64,000 bases of DNA from JALONH01 sp046329235 (GTDB taxonomy: Bacteria; Bacteroidota; Bacteroidia; Cytophagales; Cytophagaceae): assembly GCA_046329235.1 (NCBI GenBank), contig JAXLVA010000001.1, forward strand, positions 248,001-312,000, given 5' to 3'. The position numbers and the translations under genes were made by a program. Of this stretch, positions 44,220 to 52,798 are shown in pieces. Position 1 is the first letter of the stretch, and each line of letters opens with the position of its first letter. A model generated the notes under the pieces. It had not been told where the DNA came from, did no database searches, and was given only the letters and a program-made list of their open reading frames with translations.

Positions 44220-45491
44220 ATGAAAGAAGATGTATTATGGGTACTCTGGCAGTACCTCTATTTTGACACGACCCAACTTTTCACCACAGAGGGGCAGCCT
44301 TTATATTTAAAATCGAATGGCCATAAGCATTCCAACTCTGGACCTGATTTTACAGAAGCCTCAATTTTATTAGATGGAATTCATTGGAAAGGTGATGTAG
44401 AGATTCATGTGAAGAGTTCCGATTGGTATAAACACAAGCATGATACAGATCCTGCTTATGAATCCGTTATTCTCCACGTTGTTTATAATCATGATAGAGT
44501 AGTTTATCGTACGGATGGAACCCAGATACCTACACTCGAATTGAAATCTTATGTACCCCAATCATTTTGGACTAAGTATGAAAGTATCATTCATAGTAAT
44601 ACCTCTATCGCATGCGCCTCTTTAAGCCATGAGCTTATACCTATTCGCTGGCAGCAGATGAAAGATCGTGTATTGATTGAGCGTTTGGAGCAAAAGTCAA
44701 AACAGTGGATTCCTGAATTTCTTCAGCATCCTGATTGGAAAAATATCGCCTTTCAATTATTGGCAAAAGGTTTTGGGAGTAATTTGAATGAAGATATATT
44801 TCTGAGTGTAGCTCAAAAAATAGATGTTCATTTATTGTCAAAATTATCTTATGAGCCCGTTAAGGTAGAGGCTTTGATGATGGGAATGTCGGGTTGGCTT
44901 CAAGATAAACAGTTGCAGGATGAGTATTATTTAAAATTGAAAAAAGAATTTGAGTATTTACGACATACCTATTCTTTAGAAGAAGGAGTAGATGAACATG
45001 AATGGAAATTTTTAAGAACTAGACCTGCCAATTTCCCAACTCTACGTATGGCACAGTTTATTTCACTGATACAACAAGCGAATTGGTTTGAAAATATTTT
45101 TCAAGAAAATATAGCTTTATTGAAGCAATATTTTAAAACTACTGTTGCTCATGATTATTGGAAGTATCACACTCATTTTGGAAGAGAAAGTCATTTGAAT
45201 CCTCTTCAAATAGGAAAAGATTTTGTTGAACTTATTATCATTAACTCCGTGATTCCATTTATGACATTGCAAGCAATGTATTATAAAGAAGATGTGATTT
45301 GGGATAAAATATTTAAAATTTTAGAACAATTGCCGGCAGAGAAAAATAAATATACCAGACTATGGTCCGATATAGGCATTCCCGTTCAAAATGCAGCCGA
45401 TTCTCAATCGCTTTTACAGCTTTACAAACAATATTGTTCTGAGAAAAAATGTCTATCTTGTAGTATTGGTATACAATTGTTAAAACGGTAA
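44220..45491 (+). CDS. DUF2851 family protein
   Basis: This is a 423-residue soluble protein without signal peptide. The N-terminal GHKHSNSGPDFTEASILLDG and WKGDVEIHVKSSDWYKHKHD are the hallmarks of DUF2851, a family nearly confined to Bacteroidota; the biochemical role is unknown. The conserved Asp, Glu and Lys in these two segments (PDF...GDVEIHVKSSDW) resemble the D-ExK pattern of PD-(D/E)XK nucleases, which is suggestive only. The last Cys-rich stretch is EKKCLSCSIG. A membrane-protein gene follows after 3 bp. Confidence 0.88.
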   Translation: MKEDVLWVLWQYLYFDTTQLFTTEGQPLYLKSNGHKHSNSGPDFTEASILLDGIHWKGDVEIHVKSSDWYKHKHDTDPAYESVILHVVYNHDRVVYRTDGTQIPTLELKSYVPQSFWTKYESIIHSNTSIACASLSHELIPIRWQQMKDRVLIERLEQKSKQWIPEFLQHPDWKNIAFQLLAKGFGSNLNEDIFLSVAQKIDVHLLSKLSYEPVKVEALMMGMSGWLQDKQLQDEYYLKLKKEFEYLRHTYSLEEGVDEHEWKFLRTRPANFPTLRMAQFISLIQQANWFENIFQENIALLKQYFKTTVAHDYWKYHTHFGRESHLNPLQIGKDFVELIIINSVIPFMTLQAMYYKEDVIWDKIFKILEQLPAEKNKYTRLWSDIGIPVQNAADSQSLLQLYKQYCSEKKCLSCSIGIQLLKR

Positions 45492-45494
45492 TAC

Positions 45495-46730
45495 ATGTTG
45501 TTTGTTCTACTTTTATTGTTCATTTCTTATAAGTTTAATAAAACGAACAATGATTGGTTTACATCTCCTTTATTTTATGGAATCGTTGCACTAAAATGTG
45601 TGTATGCGGTTATTTATGTGTCTGTGTATACTTGGTTTTATCATGGGGAAGGGGATATGTTTTTATTTATATCTAATACTCAAGAACTCATACAATACAT
45701 AGGATACAGTCCTGCAAAGTATGTTGATTTCATTATAGGAGATTATAAATCACTTCAATTTTCCCGTGATTTATATGATTCAGTAGTACTAGAACCTAGA
45801 ATTTCCGTGTTTTTAAAAGTGTTTTACCTATTTTTTTTAGCTTCGTTCTCCAGTATGTATTTGAGTATAGTGGCGTTAATTTTATTAAGTTCATGGATAA
45901 TATTTAAGGCCTATTGTTCGGATGTTATAAAACATAAAAAAGCATTTTTGATAACATTTGTGTTTCTTCCATCTTATTCTTTTTGGACTTCAGGTATTTC
46001 TAAAGAGGCATTTATACTACCTGTTCTATTATGGATATTTATTGAATTAGCAGAAATAAATTCCGTTAATAATTTATTCAAAAAAATATGGTGGATACTT
46101 CCATTGTTGGTATGGGTATTTAAAGTGAAATATTATTATGGTTTTTTATTCTTATTATTCACACTTTATTATGTGGCACTTACTCGATTTAAAATCTCGA
46201 AGAGGTATCTATTGTTAGTTTCATTGGCAATAGGAGGAATAGCTCTAGCCATAGCTCCATATCTACACCCTTATTTATCTTTGAAATTGTTGCCGGAACT
46301 AATTCAGGTAAACTATCAGATGTTTTGTCCGGATACAACATATATAACCTGCGTTCAATTACCGGTAGAAGGGTCGTGGGGTTCAATATTTTATTCTCTC
46401 CCTAAGTCGGCCTTATTTGGAATGTTTGCTCCTTGGATAGGTCAAGGACATAATATTCTTGCCTTGGTATTGTCAATTGAAAATACATTAATTATAGTGG
46501 CAACAATTTATTTAATCTACTTACTAGTGAAAAAAAGAGTCAGCTTAACTTCTGCTGATTTTGTTTTGTGCTTTGGTGTACTTATATCTGCATCATTAAT
46601 ATGTATGGCGGCACCAAACTTGGGGAGTTTAAGCCGCTACAAAGAGATTTATTGGCCATTATGGGTGTTTGTGATGGTTAAATATATTTTGCCTCAAATA
46701 GTACATAGGTTGCCTAAATGGGCTCAATAA
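45495..46730 (+). CDS. polytopic membrane protein of unknown function
   Basis: This 411-residue integral membrane protein has about ten helices. It includes an aromatic-rich loop GDMFLFISNTQELIQYIGYSP and the segment LPSYSFWTSGISKEAFILP. The SFWTSGISKE motif also occurs in O-antigen/polysaccharide polymerase- and glycosyltransferase-like membrane proteins of this phylum, so a role in surface glycans is possible but unproven. It follows DUF2851 after 3 bp, which implies cotranscription. Confidence 0.7.
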   Translation: MLFVLLLLFISYKFNKTNNDWFTSPLFYGIVALKCVYAVIYVSVYTWFYHGEGDMFLFISNTQELIQYIGYSPAKYVDFIIGDYKSLQFSRDLYDSVVLEPRISVFLKVFYLFFLASFSSMYLSIVALILLSSWIIFKAYCSDVIKHKKAFLITFVFLPSYSFWTSGISKEAFILPVLLWIFIELAEINSVNNLFKKIWWILPLLVWVFKVKYYYGFLFLLFTLYYVALTRFKISKRYLLLVSLAIGGIALAIAPYLHPYLSLKLLPELIQVNYQMFCPDTTYITCVQLPVEGSWGSIFYSLPKSALFGMFAPWIGQGHNILALVLSIENTLIIVATIYLIYLLVKKRVSLTSADFVLCFGVLISASLICMAAPNLGSLSRYKEIYWPLWVFVMVKYILPQIVHRLPKWAQ

Positions 46731-46758
46731 TCAATTATTTTCTATTCTGTATTTTTTG

Positions 46759-46766
46759 TACTTTTG
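46759..46766 (+). promoter_or_regulatory. -7 promoter box of the acyltransferase gene
   Basis: TACTTTTG fits TAnnTTTG; the ATG (46790) lies 23 bases after the box. No TTG is seen at the ideal -33 position. Confidence 0.5.
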
Positions 46767-46789
46767 TGCCTCAATAATCCCAATGAATT

Positions 46790-47434
46790 ATGGAAAAACA
46801 GGATGCAGTCATCATCTTCGGTGCAGGTGAATTAGGTAAAGTTGCTCAAGATATTGTAGAAAGCAACGGTATGGTGGTGTTTGGTTTCTTAGATGATAAA
46901 AAAGAAAATCATGGCAAAGAAATTAATGCAGTTACTGTATTAGGTGATACGGATGATGACGGTTATTTAAAGTTTATAGGGAATAAGTGTGATGCTTTAG
47001 TAGCAGTAGATGAGCCAAAATTCAGAGCTGCCTTAACTAAGATGTTGCAGGAAAAAAGAAAAGTACAGCCGGTAAATGCTATTCATAAAGCTGCATTGAT
47101 TTCAGAAAAAGCAACCATAGGTTATGGTAATTTAATTAATATGGGAGCTCGTGTGGCTGCGAATACTGAAATAGGAAGTCACTGTATTTTACATACCGGG
47201 GCAATTGTAGATTTTAGTTCTGTACTTGCCGATTTTGTTCAAATTGGAGCGGGTGCCATAGTAAATTCAGGCGTTACTATTGGAGAAGGAGCATTTATAG
47301 GCTCCGGTGCGGTTTTAGTTTCCGGTATTACTATTGGTAAAAATGCTCGAATTGGAGCAGGTTCCGTGGTTATTGCAGATGTAAAATCGGGCCAAACGGT
47401 GTTTGGGAATCCGGCGCAGCCTGTAAAATCCTAA
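46790..47434 (+). CDS. PglD/NeuD-type sugar O/N-acyltransferase
   Basis: This is a 214-residue cytosolic enzyme. The N-terminal Rossmann-like domain (VIIFGAGELGKVAQDIVESNG) binds a nucleotide sugar in the PglD/NeuD group. The C-terminal half is a left-handed beta-helix of hexapeptide repeats (IGYGNLINMGARVAANTEIG, then IGEGAFIGSGAVLVSGITIG) that uses acetyl-CoA. The catalytic His is likely in GSHCILHTGAIVDFSS. The sugar substrate is unknown; it may modify lipopolysaccharide or surface glycans. Confidence 0.85.
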   Translation: MEKQDAVIIFGAGELGKVAQDIVESNGMVVFGFLDDKKENHGKEINAVTVLGDTDDDGYLKFIGNKCDALVAVDEPKFRAALTKMLQEKRKVQPVNAIHKAALISEKATIGYGNLINMGARVAANTEIGSHCILHTGAIVDFSSVLADFVQIGAGAIVNSGVTIGEGAFIGSGAVLVSGITIGKNARIGAGSVVIADVKSGQTVFGNPAQPVKS

Positions 47435-47463
47435 AGGCGAGTCATTGAAAATTCTCCTTAATT

Positions 47464-47529
47464 AAACCTCCAAGGATTTATACCACTTGGTTCTTAAATA
47501 CTTAGAAGGTAGTGAATCCTTGGAGGTTT
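47464..47529 (+). repeat. 15-bp inverted repeat before trhO
   Basis: AAACCTCCAAGGATT (47464-47478) is the exact reverse complement of AATCCTTGGAGGTTT (47515-47529); the arms enclose 36 bases. As RNA it gives a stable hairpin ending in UUUU, so it may be an unusual long-loop terminator for the upstream gene or part of the trhO leader. The 162 bp intergenic region holds nothing else clear. Confidence 0.75.
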
Positions 47530-47596
47530 TGTGGGAATCGAATCGGAATTCATATATTTGCATCGTAGATCACTTAGATTGAAACTAAGCGGGGTC

Positions 47597-48541
47597 ATGA
47601 AAAATTATCAGATATTATTATACTATTGCTATGCTCAGATCCAGGATCCTGAAGCATATCGTGAAGAACACCATTTAAAATGCCTAGACTTAGGCATCAA
47701 AGGTCGTATCATTATTGCAGGTGAAGGTCTTAACGGGACCGTGTCAGGTACTGAAGAAGCCTGCAGAGCGTATATGGATTACATCCACCAAGATGCTCGT
47801 TTTGCCAAAACAGATTTCAAAATAGAATCCTACCATGAACATGCTTTTCAAAAGTTACATGTTCGTGTAAAGCCTGAAATCGTTCATTCATCCTTAAATC
47901 ATATTAATCCTAACCAACGTACCGGCATTCACTTGGAACCGAAAGATTTCAAGGAAATGAAGGATCGAGACGATGTTATCATTTTAGATGTTCGTTCCAA
48001 TTACGAACACCAAATGGGTCGTTTCAAAAATGCGATGACGTTGGATATTGAAAACTTCAGAGATTTCCCTGAAAAAGTGAAAGAATTGGAGCAATACAAA
48101 GACAAGAAAATTCTTACTTACTGTACCGGTGGTATCAAATGTGAAAAAGCTTCTGCTTATTTATTAGAGCAAGGTTTTGAAAACGTATATCAGTTGCATG
48201 GTGGTATCATAAAATATGGTATTGAACAAGGCGGCGAAGATTTTGAAGGAAAGTGTTATGTTTTTGATGGTCGAGTAGTAGCGGATGTAAACACGGTGAA
48301 TCCGGTAATTATTTCTAAATGTTATGTATGTGGTAAGCCAAGCGGACGTATGGTCAACTGTGCTAATCCGGTATGTAACAGACACGAGCCTATGTGTGAA
48401 GAGTGTGGATGGGAAAAAGAAGGTGCGTGTTCAGATGAGTGTAAAGAACATCCGGAGAAACGTCCTTATGATGGAACAGGATATTACGCTAAAGAGTTGA
48501 ACGGATATGATCCGTACAAACATGCGGTAAGAAAAAAATAA
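47597..48541 (+). CDS. trhO: TrhO, tRNA U34 hydroxylase (rhodanese family)
   Basis: TrhO (YceA) makes 5-hydroxyuridine at the wobble position of tRNAs. The ATG at 47597 (MKNYQILLYYCY) is chosen over a GTG at 47531 that would lie at the foot of an inverted repeat. An acylphosphatase-like N-terminal domain (IAGEGLNGTVSGTEE) precedes the rhodanese domain with catalytic Cys176 in YCTGGIKCEK. The C-terminal ~60 residues carry eight or more Cys (CYVCGKPSGRMVNCANPVCN, CEECG) and probably bind zinc. The length is 314 residues. Confidence 0.93.
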   Translation: MKNYQILLYYCYAQIQDPEAYREEHHLKCLDLGIKGRIIIAGEGLNGTVSGTEEACRAYMDYIHQDARFAKTDFKIESYHEHAFQKLHVRVKPEIVHSSLNHINPNQRTGIHLEPKDFKEMKDRDDVIILDVRSNYEHQMGRFKNAMTLDIENFRDFPEKVKELEQYKDKKILTYCTGGIKCEKASAYLLEQGFENVYQLHGGIIKYGIEQGGEDFEGKCYVFDGRVVADVNTVNPVIISKCYVCGKPSGRMVNCANPVCNRHEPMCEECGWEKEGACSDECKEHPEKRPYDGTGYYAKELNGYDPYKHAVRKK

Positions 48542-48545
48542 GTAG

Positions 48546-48573
48546 AAGGGCGATATTAATCGCCCTTTTTTTA
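48546..48573 (+). terminator. intrinsic terminator after trhO
   Basis: AAGGGCGAT (48546-48554) pairs with ATCGCCCTT (48559-48567) over ATTA, followed by a T run. A TATATTTA sequence right behind it (48572-48579) may be the -7 box for the gene at 48584. Confidence 0.92.
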
Positions 48574-48583
48574 TATTTAGTAC

Positions 48584-50464
48584 ATGAGAAAGTTTCTAAT
48601 TAGTTTTTGGGCGATTTTTTTTATTGGCTGTTCCGCCTTTTCACAGAATGTTAATACGTATAACATCAAAGATCCGGGTGAGTTAAAGGCAACAAAGTGT
48701 CTAAGTTGTTTACAGTTAAAACGCATCATGCCCGCGGAGGTTCGCTTTGGTTTGACAGTCGAGGATAATGTTGTTTATTTTATACTTACTGATCCTACTT
48801 GGGTAAAGCGATTTTTCCGAAATGCAGGAGATGGAATTGCTGTAGATGTGATAAGTAAAGATCAATATGTATGTAATGGAGAAAATAAATTTACCAATTC
48901 ATCTATTTGTAGAGGAGTGTTGATTAAGCCTGTCTATACTGATTACATAAATAAGAATGGGAAAGTAATCGATGGAGCTTTTTATTTAAAAATTGGGGAA
49001 GTTCCTGAATCTATGAAAGGAAAAGAGATAGAGACAAACCTGTTAATCCTTCAAGACTATTACTTATGTGACTATAATGTTTTTTATAATTTATCAAGTG
49101 CATCATGGGGTTTGTTGGACATGGGATTGTATTTGGATAAGCTGGTCTATTTTTCAAATAAAGATACGGTGGAAACAATGTATGAACGCATTTATAAAAA
49201 GGAAATTGAATTTGTGATTCCTTTTTTAAAAGGTAAAACAGACTGTTCTCCTCAAGACGTTAAAGCTATACAAGATTCTTTGAATAATAATAACTATGAA
49301 ATTAAGAGAATCTCTATTCGAGCATATTCCTCTGTAGAAGGCACAAAGTCGATAAATATTCAACTTCAGGAACAACGTGCTAAAAGTATTGTAGATGTGT
49401 TGCAGTCATATCAAAAAACATCCATAGATATGACTATTCAAGCCAGTGAAAATTGGGTTGAATTTTTTAAGGATATCAGTACTACAAAATACGCTTCTTG
49501 GGCGTCCCTTTCTAAAGAAGAGATTAAACAAAAGTTGATGGATAAAGCAATTGCTTTAGAGTTGGAGCCTATTTTAAAGAAACATCGAAAAGCTGTTTTG
49601 TTTATTGAGTTTGTAAAGAAAAATATTTATTCAAATGTATCGGTGGATGAATTGTTAGAGAAGTACAAATCTTCCGTTCAGACCAAAGATTTGAATAGAG
49701 CTATGGAAATTCAAACGGTACTTTTTGATCGTTATAAAGAAATGGATAATGCCGATCAGTACATCTCTAATATGGAATTACCTAAAAAGATTGAATACAT
49801 GGGGTTGTGGAATAGTCGTCAGTTTTTATTGTTGAATAGAGATGGAGATGTGTTAACTACTCTTTTAGGTTTTCAGGAGTTGAGTAAAATGTTCCCTAAT
49901 GAGGGGAGATTGAAATATAATATCTGTGTTCTAAAGTTTAGTGTTTGGCTGAATGGATTACAAAATATTGTACCGGAAGATTTAAAGAAAGAGATTTACG
50001 AATTGTCCAAGTATGGAATCTCAATGAATTTGATCAATCGTATGTTGATTAATTATAATATCATTCGAGGTGCTTTGTATATGGAGGCGAAAGATTATAT
50101 TAATAAAGATAAATGTTTGACAAGTATTCAAACTATTTATAAAAATATCAAACTTAACAATGAAGACTTAGTGAGCCTAGCTCAGTATTTTTCTTTTTAT
50201 TACAAATTTGATTGGGCTATTCAGTTGTTACAGAATAAGATTAACATGGTTGATGTAGATGAGGAGGTTTTGTTTTACTACATCAATTTAACGATATCGA
50301 ACCCTAATATGACACAACTAAAAGAATATCGTTCAACTCTAATGAATGCTTATAATATCAATCCTCAACGTTTTTGTAAAATGGTAAGTGCCGAAGGTAT
50401 TACCTTTCAGTTGATGGATGATGTATTTATCAAAAAATCCTATTGCGAAAACTGTAAAGAATAA
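48584..50464 (+). CDS. exported protein with internal OmpA-like segment, unknown function
   Basis: This is a 626-residue exported protein. The start MRKFLISFWAIFFIGCSAFSQ is either a lipoprotein signal with Cys16 or an ordinary signal cut after SQ. A CxxC pair (Cys39/Cys42, KCLSCLQLKR) follows, then a beta-rich domain (RFGLTVEDNVVYFILTD...GDGIAVDVISKD). Around residues 240-270, IRAYSSVEGTKSINIQLQEQRAKSIVDVL looks like the peptidoglycan-binding core of an OmpA domain. The rest is helical, TPR-like, and the protein ends in a second CxxC (YCENCKE). No named family is recognised. Confidence 0.7.
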   Translation: MRKFLISFWAIFFIGCSAFSQNVNTYNIKDPGELKATKCLSCLQLKRIMPAEVRFGLTVEDNVVYFILTDPTWVKRFFRNAGDGIAVDVISKDQYVCNGENKFTNSSICRGVLIKPVYTDYINKNGKVIDGAFYLKIGEVPESMKGKEIETNLLILQDYYLCDYNVFYNLSSASWGLLDMGLYLDKLVYFSNKDTVETMYERIYKKEIEFVIPFLKGKTDCSPQDVKAIQDSLNNNNYEIKRISIRAYSSVEGTKSINIQLQEQRAKSIVDVLQSYQKTSIDMTIQASENWVEFFKDISTTKYASWASLSKEEIKQKLMDKAIALELEPILKKHRKAVLFIEFVKKNIYSNVSVDELLEKYKSSVQTKDLNRAMEIQTVLFDRYKEMDNADQYISNMELPKKIEYMGLWNSRQFLLLNRDGDVLTTLLGFQELSKMFPNEGRLKYNICVLKFSVWLNGLQNIVPEDLKKEIYELSKYGISMNLINRMLINYNIIRGALYMEAKDYINKDKCLTSIQTIYKNIKLNNEDLVSLAQYFSFYYKFDWAIQLLQNKINMVDVDEEVLFYYINLTISNPNMTQLKEYRSTLMNAYNINPQRFCKMVSAEGITFQLMDDVFIKKSYCENCKE

Positions 50465-50489
50465 GTACGGTGAATTAACTCACCGTACT
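50464..50489. terminator. hairpin at the convergent junction with metG
   Basis: AGTACGGTGA (50464-50473) pairs with TCACCGTACT (50480-50489) over a 6-base loop. The stem is perfect but lacks a T run on either strand, and the right arm lies in the last metG codons. Terminator function is plausible, not certain. Confidence 0.45.
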
Positions 50490-52541
50490 ACCATTCATTA
50501 CTTGTTTGTTTGGTTGCATGAAAGCTAAGCTACCGTCTGCGTTTTCAGCCATCAAAATCATACCTTGCGACATGATTCCTTTAATTTCTCTAGGAGCCAA
50601 GTTGGCTAATAAGCACACTTGCTGACCTACAATTTTTTCAGGTTCAAAGAACTCAGCAATTCCACTCACTACGGTGCGGGTATCTACACCTGTATCTAAG
50701 GTAAGTTTTAATAACTTCTTTGTCTTAGCTACTTTTTCTGCTGCCGTGATGGTGGCAATACGAATATCCATTTTGCTGAACTCATCAAACGTTACGTTTT
50801 CTTTCAGTTCTTTGGCTTGAGCATTCGCTAATTCATTTGCCTTCTTTGTGTCTTCTAATTTTTTGATTTGAGCTTCAATTGTGCTGTCTTCAATTTTTTC
50901 GAATAACAAACCTACGTTGCCTAATGTATGACCATCTTTTAAGATATCCCCTTTACCTGCATCATCCCATGTTAACGTAGGTAATTGTAACATGTCTTTT
51001 AATTTAGCGGAAGTGAATGGTAAGAATGGTTCACACACGATACTTAAGTTCGCAGCAATTTGTAAACCTACGTGAAGGATTGTAGCTACACGTTCCGGAT
51101 TGTCTTTATATACTTTCCACGGCTCCGTGTCGGCTAAATATTTATTTCCTAAACGTGCTAAATCCATCATGTGACCTAGCGCTTCACGGAAACGATAGTT
51201 GTCAATTGATTGTGCAATGTGATGAGGATTGGTTCTTAAGGTCATCAATGCCGCTTCGTCGATAGCTTCTAGTTTTCCTAAAGCAGGAATTTTGCCATCA
51301 AAATATTTTTGGGTCAATACCAAAGCACGATTCACAAAGTTACCGAAGATAGCCACCAGTTCATTGTTGTTACGCGCTTGGAAATCTCTCCAAGTAAAAT
51401 CGTTGTCTTTTGTTTCCGGAGCATTAGCACAAAGTGCGTAACGCAATACATCTTGTTTGCCCGGAAATTCTTCTAGATATTCATGTAACCAAACTGCCCA
51501 GTTTCTAGAAGTAGAGATTTTATCACCTTCTAAGTTCATGAACTCATTGGCCGGAACATTGTTCGGAAGAATATATGATCCTTCTGCTTTTAACATCGCA
51601 GGGAAAATGATACAATGGAATACGATATTATCTTTACCTATAAAGTGAACTAACTTCGTGTCATCCTTTTTCCAGTAATCTTCCCAATTCGCTTTTTGAT
51701 GAATAGGTTTTACCGGGCCTTTGAAATAATCTTTGGTAGCAGAGATATATCCGATAGGAGCATCAAACCATACATATAATACTTTGCCTTCTGCATTCGG
51801 AAGAGGAACAGGTACACCCCAATCCAAATCACGTGTAACGGCTCTAGGTTGTAAGCCTGAATCTAACCAGGATTTACACTGACCATACACGTTGGTTTTC
51901 CAATCGTTTTTATGACCATCTAAAATCCACTCTTTTAAGAAGGGTTCGTATTTATCTAATGGTAAGTACCAGTGTTTAGTAGTTTTTAAAATCGGTTTTT
52001 CACCACTTAAAGTAGAACGAGGATTAATCAATTCGGATGGACTTAGAGTAGAGCCACATTTTTCACATTGATCTCCGTAAGCATTTTCGTTACCACATTT
52101 AGGGCAAGTACCCATGATGTAACGATCCGCTAAAAACTGTTCCGCTTTAGGGTCAAAGTATTGTTCGCTGCTTTCTTCGATGAAAGCATTTTTGTCATAT
52201 AAAGTTTTGAAGTACTCTGAGCTTGTCTCATAATGTGTAGGAGAGGATGTTCTGGAGTAGATATCAAAGGAAATTCCAAGTTGAGCAAAGGAATCTTTGA
52301 TTAAAGTATGATATTTATCTACTACCTGCTGAGGAGTAATACCCTCTTTTTTAGCACGAATAGTGATAGGAACGCCGTGTTCGTCAGAACCGCCAATAAA
52401 CAGAACGTCAGCGCCTTTGGAGCGTAAGAAACGAGCATAAATATCAGCAGGAACGTAAACTCCGGCCAAGTGACCTATATGAACAGGTCCATTAGCATAA
52501 GGAAGTGCAGAAGTGACGGTATATCGTTTAGGTGAACTCAT
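50475..52541 (-). CDS. metG: methionyl-tRNA synthetase
   Basis: This class I synthetase charges tRNA-Met. The HIGH motif is at residues 21-24 (YANGPVHIGHLAG). The zinc knuckle uses Cys146, Cys149, Cys159 and Cys162. The KMSKS loop is the variant KISTS at 341-345, common in Bacteroidota. The last ~110 residues form an EMAP-II-like tRNA-binding dimerisation domain (FDEFSKMDIRIATI...GIMSQGMILMAEN). The length of 688 residues is usual for the two-domain form. Its leader carries two hairpins. Confidence 0.97.
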   Translation of the reverse strand: MSSPKRYTVTSALPYANGPVHIGHLAGVYVPADIYARFLRSKGADVLFIGGSDEHGVPITIRAKKEGITPQQVVDKYHTLIKDSFAQLGISFDIYSRTSSPTHYETSSEYFKTLYDKNAFIEESSEQYFDPKAEQFLADRYIMGTCPKCGNENAYGDQCEKCGSTLSPSELINPRSTLSGEKPILKTTKHWYLPLDKYEPFLKEWILDGHKNDWKTNVYGQCKSWLDSGLQPRAVTRDLDWGVPVPLPNAEGKVLYVWFDAPIGYISATKDYFKGPVKPIHQKANWEDYWKKDDTKLVHFIGKDNIVFHCIIFPAMLKAEGSYILPNNVPANEFMNLEGDKISTSRNWAVWLHEYLEEFPGKQDVLRYALCANAPETKDNDFTWRDFQARNNNELVAIFGNFVNRALVLTQKYFDGKIPALGKLEAIDEAALMTLRTNPHHIAQSIDNYRFREALGHMMDLARLGNKYLADTEPWKVYKDNPERVATILHVGLQIAANLSIVCEPFLPFTSAKLKDMLQLPTLTWDDAGKGDILKDGHTLGNVGLLFEKIEDSTIEAQIKKLEDTKKANELANAQAKELKENVTFDEFSKMDIRIATITAAEKVAKTKKLLKLTLDTGVDTRTVVSGIAEFFEPEKIVGQQVCLLANLAPREIKGIMSQGMILMAENADGSLAFMQPNKQVMNGSTVS

Positions 52542-52562
52542 GAAATGGTATTTTATTTAGGA

Positions 52563-52595
52563 AACAGCCTAGGCTGTTATTGAAATCTTCAATAA
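52563..52595 (-). promoter_or_regulatory. two adjacent stem-loops in the metG leader
   Basis: In transcript order, TTATTGAA/TTCAATAA (52588-52595 and 52577-52584, 3-base loop) is followed by the perfect 16-base palindrome AACAGCCTAGGCTGTT (52563-52578). They fill most of the ~55-base leader between the -7 box and the ATG at 52541. The palindrome could also be a dimeric protein site. Confidence 0.5.
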
Positions 52596-52600
52596 GAGGT

Positions 52601-52608
52601 CAAATATA
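52601..52608 (-). promoter_or_regulatory. -7 promoter box of metG
   Basis: On the minus strand this reads TATATTTG, an exact TAnnTTTG box, 59 bases before the metG ATG. No TTG lies at the ideal -33 spacing. Confidence 0.55.
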
Positions 52609-52769
52609 CGTAAATTCAAGGAATTAGCGGACTCTGACAGGGGGTAGAGGATGGAATAAATCCATGGGTAACCTTTTTATATTCTAATTCAAGTAAGGAA
52701 AAGTACTAATTTGATAGAAATGAAACAGTTATTTTACAAAAGGAGCATCTGAATTACAGCATTTTTTTG

Positions 52770-52777
52770 TACTTTTG
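52770..52777 (+). promoter_or_regulatory. -7 promoter box of typA
   Basis: TACTTTTG fits TAnnTTTG and lies 21 bases before the ATG at 52799, the same distance as in the lolA promoter. It is in the longest gene-free stretch of the window (52542-52798), which otherwise holds only the divergent metG promoter and leader. Confidence 0.55.
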
Positions 52778-52798
52778 CCCTTCGAATTTTAAAACCTT

